From Hirudo medicinalis (lineage: Eukaryota; Annelida; Clitellata; Hirudinida; Hirudinidae), in assembly GCA_011800805.1 (NCBI GenBank), contig MPNW01000145.1, positions 6,844-70,843 on the forward strand: a stretch of 64,000 nt of DNA, read 5' to 3'. Of this stretch, positions 30,822 to 42,394 are shown piece by piece. The notes beneath the pieces are model-generated. The model was given only the letters and a program-made list of their open reading frames with translations. It had not been told where the DNA came from and ran no database searches. Positions within the stretch are counted from its first letter, which is position 1. The number at the start of each line of letters is the position of its first letter. The translations under genes were made by a program, and so were the position numbers.

Positions 30822-31040
30822 GATGCCATCATCGTCGTCGTCGTCGTCTTCCTCTTCATCATCACTTCCTCCTCTTCCACTTCCGCTTGTCTGACTTCTA
30901 ATCACGTTTAAAATCATCACCTGCTCTTTCATTATGTCATCGTCGTCATCGTCATCGCCATCGCCATCATCATCGTCATCATCGTCGTCGTCGTCGTCAT
31001 CTTCATCTTCATCATCATCGTCGTCGTCGTCGTCATAAGC
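30822..31040. repeat. (TCG/TCA)n microsatellite
   Basis: Two blocks of CATCGTCGTCGTC and CTTCATCTTCATC triplets separated by about 90 bases. Confidence 0.88.
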
Positions 31041-31599
31041 ATCACATCCATAAACATCGTAATTTTTATCAGTTAGTCATCAGCATGTAATTCTAGCAGT
31101 AGCTTTTACCACTTTCAATTAATTATTTGACAGTATAATAATAGTTACTATTAATATTATAATAATAACAATAATAATAATAATAACAATAATAACATAT
31201 ATTTTTATATATTAAAACGAGGTGACATTTCGCACCAATAAGAAGGAGGGTAATGACGTTTGCCCTTCCAAGAGGCGAATGACCGAGGGGCAGGGGCTTC
31301 TAATCGACCAATCCGAAAAGGAGAAGCGGACATGCGCAAGAGAGATTATCGGGACCGGATGGCGCACTTTTATCGCTTTTGCGCCAATAACTCCCGACGC
31401 CAGGGGCGCTAGAAAGAAGTTTTCTTTGGCGCTCGAATTATCTGCGCTTATCTCAATGAACAAGAACCATCACTGGACGCTGTTTGGAAACTTTAGTATC
31501 TTTGTATCAGCATCTGTATCTAATTGTTTGTTTATCAATTCATTATAATAACAGTAATAATAATAACAGTGTTGATAATAAAATTTATTATTTGATTAA

Positions 31600-31680
31600 T
31601 AAAAACAATAATGATGATGATGATGATGATGATGATAATAATAATAATAATAATAATAACAATAATAATAATAATAAGCA
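31600..31680. repeat. (GAT)n/(AAT)n microsatellite
   Basis: GATGAT triplets followed by AATAAT triplets. Confidence 0.9.
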
Positions 31681-31859
31681 ATTAAGTAAGAAAAAACGAA
31701 AAATTTACATTTTCTGCTTCCAATAATATCTAATAATCGTGAGGTAATTACTAAACTTGTGCAAGTAAATGAATGGAAAATATTATTGACATTAATTAAT
31801 TAATAATTCACAATATTATCACTTTTAGTTATAATTACTATAATTATTATTACATGCTA

Positions 31860-32067
31860 CTACGATATTATTATTATTATTATTATTATTATTGTTGTTG
31901 TTATCGTTATTATTATTATTATTATTATTATTTTATTATTTTATTTTTAATGTTATTATTGTTGTCATTATTGTTATTAATTAACGTTATCAAAATTGTT
32001 GTTGTCNCGTCAATCGTCAACGTCATCGTCATCATCTTATTATTATTATTTATTGTTATTAATATTG

Positions 32068-32109
<42 letters not shown>

Positions 32110-32134
32110 CCAACACCACCACCACCACCATCAC

Positions 32135-32175
<41 letters not shown>

Positions 32176-32185
32176 CCACCATCAT
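31860..32185. repeat. ATT/ATC microsatellite with an assembly gap
   Basis: ATT triplets to about 31975, an N at 32007, then a copy of the 28901 array with ATC and CAC triplets. Confidence 0.92.
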
Positions 32186-32304
32186 CATCATCATACCTTG
32201 CAGTAACATCCTATTAAGCACTGGTTTCAAGCATCATAAATATTTGCATTTCCTGAGCGCGTAATATTCTAAATATGTAATAATTAGGATATACTTCGTA
32301 TATG

Positions 32305-32313
32305 TATATATAA
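32305..32313 (+). promoter_or_regulatory. TATA box of the ANK-MAGUK gene
   Basis: TATATATAA, with TCAG-like initiator candidates about 30 bases downstream (near 32340). The first ATG after that is 32385, which opens the ankyrin frame. This is the best core-promoter candidate in the window. Confidence 0.6.
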
Positions 32314-32384
32314 GGTGTAACTATCCACGAGTCACCGTCCTCAGATCAAAACCTCCCCCAATTTCAGGTAACCTTTTGACCTTC

Positions 32385-35300
32385 ATGAGAATGGGTAGGA
32401 AGACTCACGGACCCCTCCTTGTGGAAGCCATCGAATCGAACAACTTGAGGCTGACGAGCAGCATCTTAAACAAATATTTCAAGTAAGTTAGATTCGATCT
32501 TTCGACAATTGGGAAAGCGAACTTGGGATATTTGTACTCGGTACTTGTAACTGTACTCGGTACTTGTACTTTGATCATCGGTACTTCATTCCATTTTGAA
32601 AGAAGTGAGTAAGATGTTTTGACATCGGGGAAAGTGAACTTGGGATACTTGTAGTTGTAACTGTACTCGGTACTTGTACTTTGATCATCGGTACTTCATT
32701 CCATGTTTGAAATAGGGACGAGATTCTTGTGGACACCTTGTGGAACGTTCTTTCTCTTGAATGCATGCTTCGGTGTCCACGAGTTTCCCGTTTATCACCT
32801 CAATCCCCGTCATGATCGAGTGATCACCAGTGATCGAGGCTTTGTAATCTTTACATTGTAAATTACATTTGTAAGCTTTTGTCAACATTGTCAAGTCATT
32901 AATTATGTAAATTATTATGTCAGAAAGCATGCCTACGGTCAGCAATTAATGGGACGCCACAAACTTCGATTGCAAAATGTTTGCTGACATAAATGACTCA
33001 AGACATGCTTGTGCCCGCGTGTCGCTTGAAAAGGTATTTGCTTGGACCGGCTTGGTTGACGTCAAGTTGAATGGAAATCAACTTCTGAATCCGGAATCCA
33101 TTAAGACCTTAAGGCCATTGTTATTCTATTCTTGTCGATCTTCTATTCACGATCAATGCCCAAAGTTGTCGAGCGGGTTCTCGTAACCTCGATTACTAAA
33201 CCTTTCATGTGTTTCAAGTTTAGACAGGGAGCAGATTGCCTTCCTGGGGACTGCCCAGCGATCGCGCCGGCGATATTAATGCCATTGTGGTTGCTGCTTT
33301 TAATGTTGTTGGCTGTTGTTTTTGATGCTATTGTTGTCGTGCTGAGTTTGTCAGTCGGTTCCCACCCTGCTTAGCAACAGTCCTTAGTGGATGTGTTTTA
33401 ATCATTCATTTACTTGTGGAAAGGTGATTTAATTGAATTGTCCTCACTACCATCAACAATAACACCATCAACAACAACATCAACAACAACATCAACATCA
33501 ACAACAACATCAACATCAACATCATCATCAACAACAATAACAATAAATTCTTTAAACATCAGCGACAGGACAAAACTTCAGCTCTTCCTCTGGTCTCCCG
33601 TTCCGAGGCCGCTTTTCGAATGTTCGACCGAAGTGCCCATGCTACTGGCCGCTTCTCTGGCCGACCCAACCATCCTCAACTACCTGGTGACCTCGTGCGG
33701 GGCAGAGGTCGGTCGCACCTATACGACAGGTCATCCAAAGAGACAGAAACAGTACACGTGTCTAATCACTGCCGTACGCAGGGGCGCCTACGCCGTCGTC
33801 GGTTACTTGCTGAACATTGGGTGCGAACCGAACAGACCCGACCACAAGAAAAGGACCCCCCTACACCATGCAGTCAGGAGGTGGGTCGGATCATGATGAT
33901 GTTGAGATGGGATAAGGCTTCCAGTGGTGCGCAAATTAAAGATATGTAATTTGTTTAAATAATACATGAAAAGTTGTTTCTTATAATACTTACAAGTGAA
34001 TGAGTGAATAACAAATTGAAAAGCTAAGAAATCTTTATCTCCACTAAAATGCAAATGTACTTCATTTATGTAGCGCCATATGCATAGCGTCAGAGGCGCT
34101 TTTTGTTAACCGTTTATATAGAGCTCCTTCCCAAGGGCGCTTGTGGCAGTGCAGGCTGGGTTTCGAACACGACACTAATTGATCAATTCTCATCATAATT
34201 ACACATTTATTGTATTTAATTACATATGATTATTATTTATCATTCATAAATATCTACTCGCAAGAAATTATTATATTATGTAATTATTATAATTATAATA
34301 ATTATTAATACTTATTAATTAATAATGTATTATTTAATATATGTAATAATATTATTATAATTTATAACAATAACTGTTATTACAACTAATTTGTACAACT
34401 GATTTCGTCTACAGAGCTGACTTCGCCATGGCTAAACTGTTGCTATCCAAAGGAGCGGCCCTTGACCGCACCGACTCGGCTGGCAACACCCCCCTCCATG
34501 TCGCCACTTTGTACGGACACACCCAGCTTGTCAGGCTACTCGCCAAGAGCGGGGCAGACCTCTATAAACAGGGCCACTTCGGGGCACTGCCGCTGCACAT
34601 GGCGGCCAGAGAGGGTCATACCCATCTTGTGACCTTGTTCTGCTACACTTTCGAGGTCAATCCGAGCCTTAAAGTGAGTTTCTAAGAAATCTTTTCATCG
34701 AATTTTAATGTTACTGCCAATCTTATTGATAATATAAAAATCATTAATTACTGAAATTTTTAAATTGATAAACACTTAAATATTTTGAGGTGTTTCGTAA
34801 CATGCCTTTCAATCATTACGCGTTAGGTACCTTGCTACGACGACGTCGAAAAATCACCCCTGCATTTGGCAGCCATGAGAGGCCACGTGGAAACGGTGAG
34901 GGTCTTAGTGGAGGACTGCGGTGCCCTTGTCGACAGCAAAGATCCTTCGGGCAACACCGCATTGCATTACTGTTTTTCCTCTTTTTACGATCCATTGTTC
35001 GAGTCCCGATCGAAAGAAGATCACGCAGAAACATCCAAAGTGCTCTTGGAAATGGGGGCAGACCCCAATGCCCGTAACGCCGAAGGGGAGATGCCGCTAC
35101 ACCTCGCCACTAAGAACGGATATGAAAAGGGAATTGAAATTCTGCTGATGATGGGAGCTAATTGTGGAGACGAAGCGAGAAACAGTGCCGGTAACAGGCC
35201 GGTAGACCTACTCTCCGACAAGTCTGGAGTTTCTGCCAGCATCTTGAAGACTGCCGCCAGAGACCCTCGGGGTTTTCTCAACGAAACCTTAGAGGCAATG

Positions 35301-38300
35301 TCTCGAAGGGGGCCCAACAACAGCTCGACCAACATCTCACTTAATGGATCCAATGTCACGGTGGCGAAATTTTCCAATAAATTCCCAGATTCTCCAAGAT
35401 TGCCTGGCCTCAGTACTGTCTCCCCCAGACTGCTCCACAATCGTTTAGCTGGAAGAACCAGCACCGCTCCGGGAATTCTTGGAAACAGTCAGCAGACTTC
35501 CTTGGAGTCCATCAACAGAATGAATCAATTCTCCAAGCACACCTCGCAAATTGAGATGTCTGTCGGGCAATACATGAACGACAACGATGGCTACCTAGTT
35601 CCACAGGAAATTCCCTTCATAGACGACCAGACAATAGACCAGCTGTACAAGGAGAGAATTCAAAGAACTTTGACCTCTCCGACAAAGTCTGAGCGAAGGC
35701 CTTCTCAAGAATTTAGAAAATCCAGGCATCTATCAACTCATAACGGCAGCATCGGTTATGACGTGATAGAGGACAGTGAAAGTCTTCCCAACAGGAGCCC
35801 ATCAAAAGACCATAATCGCAAAAAGACTCCAGTCCTTTCCAAAAAATCACAATCTGAAAACGGTTCCAGCAGCCTTTGGGAAGTGACCCCGAATGCGTCA
35901 GTAATTTCGACTGTCTCAGGTCCAAAAGAGGATCGCAAGAGTCGGAAAATCATCAACGGGATATGCAACTTGTCGAACGTTTTCGAAGAGAGTTCAACTT
36001 CCTGTTCTGAAAACAACCGCAGGATGGTCGAAGAAAGCATTAGTCAGGCGCTAAAGAGTTTCAACCGACATCAGCAAGAACTTAACAACATCTCGGACTA
36101 CGATGATTCTTTCGACACAGTATCTGAAAGCGATGAAGAGACGACACTGAAAAGGGGCGGAAACAACAGAAAGGTCATCAGTCCGAATACAAAACAATCT
36201 CCCAGGCGTTCCCAGTCTACCAATCAAAAAAGAATAAGATCCGACGGAAGTGTATCCTCATCTTTCGATAGCGGATCTTCCAGTTCCAACTCCGTCAGCA
36301 TCGGACGCCACAGAGCCCCACCTCCAATTCCAGGTGACCAATCTCCTTTTGAGCTGGAAGAAGTGGGCAGTTGCAAGAGACTGTTCAATGTCGAAGTTGA
36401 CGGCAACCAGTTGAATGAATGGACGATCATGAAATTCAATCCTGTCTTTCCATCTCGACCGTCGAGCACCTTCTTGGTGAGAACTCACACGGCGAAGAAA
36501 GTAATCAAGTCGCTGGACAACGAAAGGTTTCTAAACAAACTGTCCAAGAATGGCTTCAACCTGCCAAACTGCTCCACAGAAGGTCTACAGCTTTCTCATG
36601 ACGATTTCCTTGGACATGAGTACGAGAACATAGCACCGGGTCCGCATTCCGTCAAGTACGTCGTCAAGTTGTGCATGACCGAGAACAGGTTTGAGTGGTC
36701 GAAAGAGGTCGTCAAACCACCGATCTTGCCAAAGAAGAATGCAATGGAAAAGGTCGGCAATAAGCTGGTCAATGGAGACAAAGATATCTTATCTGAACTC
36801 GTCGGTGCCAGGAACCAAAATAATTTGAGGAAAACACAAATTCCTAGCAGCTGTTCGGAAACTGACAGTTTTATATCAGGAACTTCTAGCTCGAGCAATG
36901 AAATTAATTCCTTCATACCGAGAGAGGCGAGAAAGAAATTGCCAGAACATCAAAAGCAAATCACGACCGACATCAAGCAGAACGGTATCATCAAGAAAGG
37001 ATTCGGCCTGCAGAAAGAGACAACGAATTACAGCGATGTCAGAAAATCCTGGCGAGCACAGAAGACTCACTCTCAGGCAGGCATTGAACTGGATAAAAGC
37101 CCACGATCCAAACGCAATCCCCTGACGACTTCTCCAGTTAAAGGCAATTCTATTTCGGCCGAAGACATTCTCGACCGGGTGGATCAAACTACCCTTAAGA
37201 AGGGAGTTTCCCGTAAAGATCTCAGTTCAACTTACCTAAACTACGAAGATGCCCAAGAGTTGAAGCGCATGAAAAGCCAGCAGAATGTGCTGGATTGGGT
37301 TTCAAATCGAACCCAAGAGAATCCAGAAAGCAGCGAGGTTAGCGACGGCGAATCGACGCTTTACAAGAGAAGTAAGAGCTTCAAGAACGCCTCGAAACCC
37401 CACTCAAATCAAGCACTCCTCAAAAGCAGGGCGAAAACGCCAACGCCCTCAGTCTACGAACAGTTGGAAGATGATTCCGGATTTCATCGCCATGGAAACG
37501 GAATGCGGAAAAGTGGAAAAGCCGATTGCAGGATAGTGCTTTTCGAAAGTTCAGAAAACTTGGGGTTTTCCATTACAGGCGGTAATGCTTACGGCATTAT
37601 TGTCAAAGACGTCCAAATCAGTTCCGAGGCACAAACTGCTGGATTGCGAGTGGGAGACGAATTGCTGGAAGTCAACGGAAGATCGCTCGACGGAAGATCC
37701 AAAGAGGAGGCCTTTAAGCTGTTGGAAAGATGCAGCGGCAGGATCGAACTGAAGGTCAAACGAAATCACGAAAGACGTATCAGCTACGAAAATGGTGACA
37801 AGTTCTTTGTGCAGGCCTGCTTCGATTTCACAAACCCCAAGAGTGACTCGAGAGATGACGGAGTCTCTCCTGTCAAGCAGGGAGAAATATTCTGCGTGAT
37901 AGACTCCAAGCCGGAGAACAAGGACGAATATTGGAAAGTTTACAGAGCCGAGTCGAACAGCAAGGAAGAAATCTACATCCCCAACAAATCCAAAGCCATC
38001 GGCATCATGGCCAAAGCCCTGGTTGAGTCAGGAACCTTCGATAAGAAGTCAAAAGGTCAAGGAATATTTAGAAGTTTCAGGAGAAACAAGTCCATAGACA
38101 ACGATGCCAAATACTCTGGAATTAACAGCGAGTTTCTCAAGCCTTACAGAAACGTCATCCTGGTTCCCCCTCAAGTCAAGCGGCCAGTTTTTATCGCTGG
38201 TCTATTCTCAGAGGCTATATGCAGAAGGTTGATTGCAGATTCACCCGGTCTCTTCGAAATTCCCGATAAAATAGTCGAAGTGAGTCGCTTCGTTCCCGAC

Positions 38301-38927
38301 ATACCCACTCAATTAAATGGCTCTCTGCAAAGATCCATCAGCAACAGTTCCTTGTCACCAATTGACGTCGAACCCCTCAGGGAAATATCAGCCAAAGGAA
38401 AGCATCCCCTGTGCTGTTTGTCTCCGAAAGGCATCGAATTCGTACGTCAACAGAGTGACCTTAACCCGATAGCCATTTTCTTGTCTTGTCCAAACAAGCA
38501 GGTCGTCAAGGACGTGGCAACCGCCCTCACGGCAACGAACGTCGACGTCAGAAAAGCCAACGTCGTAAACTCCATGTTTGAAAATTCACTGCGCTTCGAA
38601 AAATATTATAGTAACTTGTTCGACGCCATATTGCCCTTCCGGTCCGACTCTTCTTGGTACTCGATATTGAAGGATACAATCGCTAAAATGCAGATAATCC
38701 CGAAATGGCGAACAGTCGAATTATTGGACGAGAGCGACGACAGCACTCTGGTTCGTTCAAAGCAAAATGGCCGAATTCTAGACTCAGAAAACAGACACTC
38801 CAAAACAACAGACGATCTTCCGGAGCACATCATAGGAGAATCCTTTTCCAGGTCTAAATCCCAAAGAAAAGCTTCAACATCCAAGTTTTTCCCAATGAAA
38901 TCAGCCCAGTCCATGTCGGAATTGTAG
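32385..38927 (+). CDS. Ankyrin-repeat MAGUK-like scaffold (ANK-PDZ-SH3-GUK)
   Basis: Exons: 32385-32482, 33569-33880, 34415-34673, 34827-38927; phases agree, 1589 residues. Six to seven ankyrin repeats (about 90-375; NTPLHVATLYGHTQLVRLL and SPLHLAAMRGHVETVRVL are textbook) are followed by a long Ser/Asn-rich linker. Inside the linker a more ordered block (about 730-850, LFNVEVDGNQLNEWTIMKF to RFEWSKEV) matches nothing I know. Then come PDZ (about 1121-1205, LGFSITGGNAYGIIVK), SH3 (about 1213-1280) and a guanylate-kinase-like domain (about 1330-1515, RPVFIAGLFSEAICRRLI) whose P-loop is degenerate, so it should not be catalytic. PDZ-SH3-GUK resembles the ZO (TJP) core. The C-terminus SMSEL fits a class I PDZ ligand. 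It is probably a cortical or junctional scaffold (inference). The acceptor at 33569 is the weakest border. Confidence 0.9.
32509..32712. repeat. Tandem duplication, about 90-base unit, intron 1 of ANK-MAGUK
   Basis: Two diverged copies (about 32509-32602 and 32623-32712) share GAACTTGGGATA, TGTAACTGTACTCGGTACTT and TTGATCATCGGTACTTCATT. Copy 1 carries an extra internal ACTCGGTACTTGT unit. Confidence 0.9.
33440..33546. repeat. (CAACAT/CAACAA)n microsatellite next to an acceptor
   Basis: The array ends about 20 bases before the proposed acceptor of ANK-MAGUK exon 2. It stays open in the coding frame as a Thr/Ser run. Confidence 0.9.
34072..34150. repeat. AGCGCC/GGCGCT hairpin sequence in ANK-MAGUK intron
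   Basis: TAGCGCC...GGCGCT, then TATATAGAGCTCCTTCCCAA followed by GGGCGCT. It resembles the hairpin-rich 3' tails of some animal LINE/SINE families, but a single copy proves nothing. Confidence 0.3.
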
Positions 38928-39376
38928 ATGAGAAGTTTTTGTCAACATATTCGACGGCATTCAATGTTTCGCGTGTTGTTGATTGTAAACAAACTGATCC
39001 AAATTTTAATTTTCTGTGCAGAAACTCGTTTGTATTCTATAAGTTTGATGTTTGAACCCGTTGTTATCGTAGTATCGATTAGTATGACTTTCAAAAACGA
39101 AAACTGTTGCCAAATTAGAGAGCAGTCCAGACGCTAAAATTGTAATTATACTAGCACGAGCCGCATGTTGTAGATCGTCTTTACTCCATGAGATCTTAGA
39201 CTTAACTTTTTAGATATGTCTTTTTAAAAAATTGTTTGTAACAGATATGTTATATTTCATATTAAACACGATAACCGAACATTTTTGCCTAGTCATTCTG
39301 CCCACATATTGCGAAACGTGTCGGAACGAAGTGAAGAAATATATTATATTATTTTGCCATTATGAAAACTTTCTAA

Positions 39377-39382
39377 AATAAA
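39377..39382 (+). terminator. Candidate ANK-MAGUK poly(A) signal AATAAA
   Basis: AATAAA about 450 bases after the stop. The region 38928-40103 otherwise holds the 3' ends of this gene and of PSME3, and no further gene is visible. Confidence 0.55.
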
Positions 39383-39979
39383 TTTTTCACATCTATCCCT
39401 TACACACATATGTTTGGAGTACTCACAATAGCTCCTGATGGAGATCTTAATGTTTGGTCAACCACCGCAATAAATAAGTCTTTTTCCAAAGAACCAAATG
39501 TAATCAAACCATGCCCAGCTATTCCCAAAGTTTACTGACATTGAACACATTAACTGAACACCAAATTGGGCATAAACCAATGGCATTTTTGAATGAACCA
39601 ACATATTTTAAATATATTGGCATTTGAGCCATTCAAATTATGGTAAACCTGATCTAAAAGCAATGAAGGCATCCTGACCGACAACACGACCCGACACAGA
39701 CCAACGAACTGGTCACTTTCCTATGACAAAAAGCCACAACTACTATCGCTTCACCTGCTGAAACAAATCAACAGTACCACGCAATGTCAAAAGATTATGC
39801 AACGACAACCGACAGGCACGCCACAGTTCCGAGACAGCCCCAACGGCAAGTGCAACCTCGCAGACAAATAGCTCGAACACCTCCAAACAAAGACATCTCG
39901 GGATCAGCTCAAAGAACAGTCACTTTACGAAGAGAATTCCTAAAAACAAACCGTACGAACGTCTTTCGTATCGACTTCG

Positions 39980-39985
39980 TTTAAT
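39980..39985 (-). terminator. Candidate PSME3 poly(A) signal ATTAAA
   Basis: ATTAAA on the minus strand about 120 bases past the PSME3 stop. Confidence 0.4.
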
Positions 39986-40103
39986 AACAATCGACAGAAC
40001 ACCGCATCCCGGTCTGTAAGTTCGCCTAGTGTACAACAGGAGAAAAGTCAAGTCTTGTAAGCTCGGTGTCGGAAAGTTGCGGAGAGTCACGGTCAAGGCC
40101 ACC

Positions 40104-42394
40104 TCAGTACATGTTGTCGGTGTTGGCCGACCGGGGCTTCTTGATTTTGTCCAAGTTCTTTGATATCAAGTCATGCAAGCTGGCCTGGATAAGGTAAGTG
40201 CACATTTGGGGTTACTAAGAGGGCACTCTTGAGACAACTGTATTACAATGTAATAATAATATTAGTATGTTACTTACATAGTTATTCCTGAGCTCTGTTA
40301 GGATGAGTTTCAGACTGAGAAATTCCTTCTCGTCGACCTCTTGGACAGTTCGTCTGAAGTCCTCCTAGGAATGATCAGAAAATCGGCCGATCAGTACAAT
40401 TCAATTGCAACGTCGCAGTTCTTCGAAAGCACAAGTTTAAAAAGATCGCAAAAACGATTTCACGCAACTCACCACGTGAGGGTACTTGGCAGCTTTGGCG
40501 ATCATCTTTCCCCTGGTGAGGTAATATCTCGAGATCTGGTCGAGATATGTGGCAGCCTCACTTTCAACTTGCCTTGCCTCGGAAATGGCATCTTCCTGTT
40601 GGATGTGAACGATTATTAGTGTATTAATGTAACGTTAATATCTGGAAAGTTGTTTATGTGCAGCTGGTAAAGGCTATTTAAGGCTCCAAACCTGAATGGA
40701 CACTCCAAAGTTGTTACCATCCTCAATCTTTGGAATCATGAAGGTGATCCACATCTTGACCTGGAGTTCAAAAATGATCAAAAAGCATGAACTATAACTG
40801 ATAATTATGCCTTTTATTTAGCACCTTTAAACTACATAAATTATAATAATAATAATAAATGTTTGTACTGACCTGGTTAGCATATTCAACAAGCTCAATA
40901 GCCTCAGGCTTGATGATGTCCAAGATTTCAACCAGGTTAGGATTGACGGGCACCATGCCACCAGGGATGGAGAAGACTTTGGTGCCAGCAGTCTCGGGCT
41001 CGAGCACGCAATCGAGCTTCCTCTTCTTAGGATTCTGAATTTGAAATATCAAAATTTGAAATATCATAATTTGTAATATCAAAATTTGTAATATCAATCT
41101 AATATAATATCAATCCAAGTGTCTAATTGGCACAAAACAACAATACAAAAGTACTAATGAGTTTCGAGACAATGACGAAGGTGCTCACCTCGCAATTGCT
41201 GTTCAAGGCATTGGAGTTGACGATCGGAGTCTCGTCGTCCGGCACTGGAATGTTTAGTTTGACGGACATGTCCTTTAACCTGGTCAGGCTGAGCTTCTCT
41301 GACTGTTTGATGAAATATTTTACTGATTGGCAACTGTTATTAACGAATAATGCAGCTAGTTAATTGATATTCGCAATCGACCGACCTCGATCAGGTTCGT
41401 CAACTCGATGACCTTCTTTGGGAAGATTTCTTTCACCAAACTCTCACCCTTAAATTGAACAAAGCATATGTTATGTTAATGGAACTATGCAAATCATTGA
41501 CAAAGAAACTAAAACCAAGAATAGTACCTTCTGCTTGACTCTTGACTTTAATTCTTCGAGCTGGATGTATTGAAAAAGTTGAAAATTCAAGAAACAGAAT
41601 GGTTTAGCAAAAACAGGGCATCACGATTTGCATTGTTAGGTTAACTTAAATTTTAAGTGATGTAACATTACTATTATAAGAGGTAAGTCAATCAAGATGG
41701 ATCCACGATTAATAAGCATTAGTGTGAGTGTACTAATTTACTGATGCAAAAGGTTGATAAAATATTACATTTGCATTTTGGAACTCGTTTTAGATGTGTA
41801 AGCAAATTCGTGTCAACTTATAAATGAAGTGGCCTCAGAATTTTGTTAATTTAGCATTATTTGCATTGCTGGCAGAGAAAATGGTGGTTTCTGGTTCCAA
41901 GTTTGTGCACGTTATCAAATGTTCACCATAACTAGAATTTGTGGTTCAAATTGCATGCTCGGGTCATCATTAATTGAGTAATATTAAATAAACAACCTAA
42001 TATTGACATTAGCTAAAAATACTTAGTCATGACAATTTACAATCGCCATCATTTTAAGATTCTCAAATTACCTGAACCTCAGACTCGGTCAGAACTGCAG
42101 GAGCAGCTTTGTTTGCACCCTGTCAGAAACATAGGAAAGATTTTAGTACGAGAAATGACTCATCACAATCAAGTTGGTTCGTAAATTCAATTTGTCACTA
42201 CAAACACTCATTTCGGCGAAAAGCTGCTCCTTTCATCGACAAAAATAATGTACGGCGGTTAAAACACTTAAACAATGGAGAGCGTGGCTACACCACTACA
42301 ATTTGCCGCCTGGTAGCATGTGCTGGCGAAATAAAATAAAAATGACGAAAAACACCAAAATTAAAAGGCTTACCCGTCTTTTATCGTGCGACAT
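40104..42394 (-). CDS. PSME3: Proteasome activator complex subunit 3 (PA28-gamma / REG-gamma)
   Basis: Forms a nuclear heptamer that caps the 20S proteasome and opens it without ATP or ubiquitin. Exons in transcript order: 42394-42374, 42119-42072, 41560-41528, 41448-41386, 41302-41189, 41034-40873, 40760-40692, 40595-40473, 40364-40278, 40184-40104. Every intron is phase 0; 266 residues (human 254). The order of family motifs is complete: IFPKKVIEL, LNIPVPDD, a nuclear localisation signal PKKRKLD (95-101), TKVFSIPGGMV, VKMWITFMIPKIEDGNNFGV (activation loop region), YLDQISRYYLTRGKM, KYPHVEDFRRTVQEVDEKE and the C-terminal PRSANTDNMY, close to human PRSSNAETLY. The start MSHDKRRGANK is longer than the human N-terminus and diverged. 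Confidence 0.97.
41036..41100. repeat. 16-base tandem repeat in PSME3 intron
   Basis: Four imperfect copies of TTGAAATATCAAAATT / TTGTAATATCAAAATT, starting at the splice acceptor of the 41034 exon. Confidence 0.88.

Larger units (their letters stand above)
25175..32304. other. Gene-poor region with many simple repeats
   Basis: After the ZFAND 3' UTR the sequence alternates AT-rich DNA with ATT and ATC arrays. About 26.2-27.0 kb is less AT-rich and holds an 87-codon minus frame (26181-26444) with no recognised homology. About 29.2-30.1 kb is mixed-composition. No splice-supported gene was found. Confidence 0.5.

Noticed and set aside
31222..31548. 108-codon plus-strand frame upstream of ANK-MAGUK
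   Set aside because: Lies before the TATA box, has no donor in frame and no homology.
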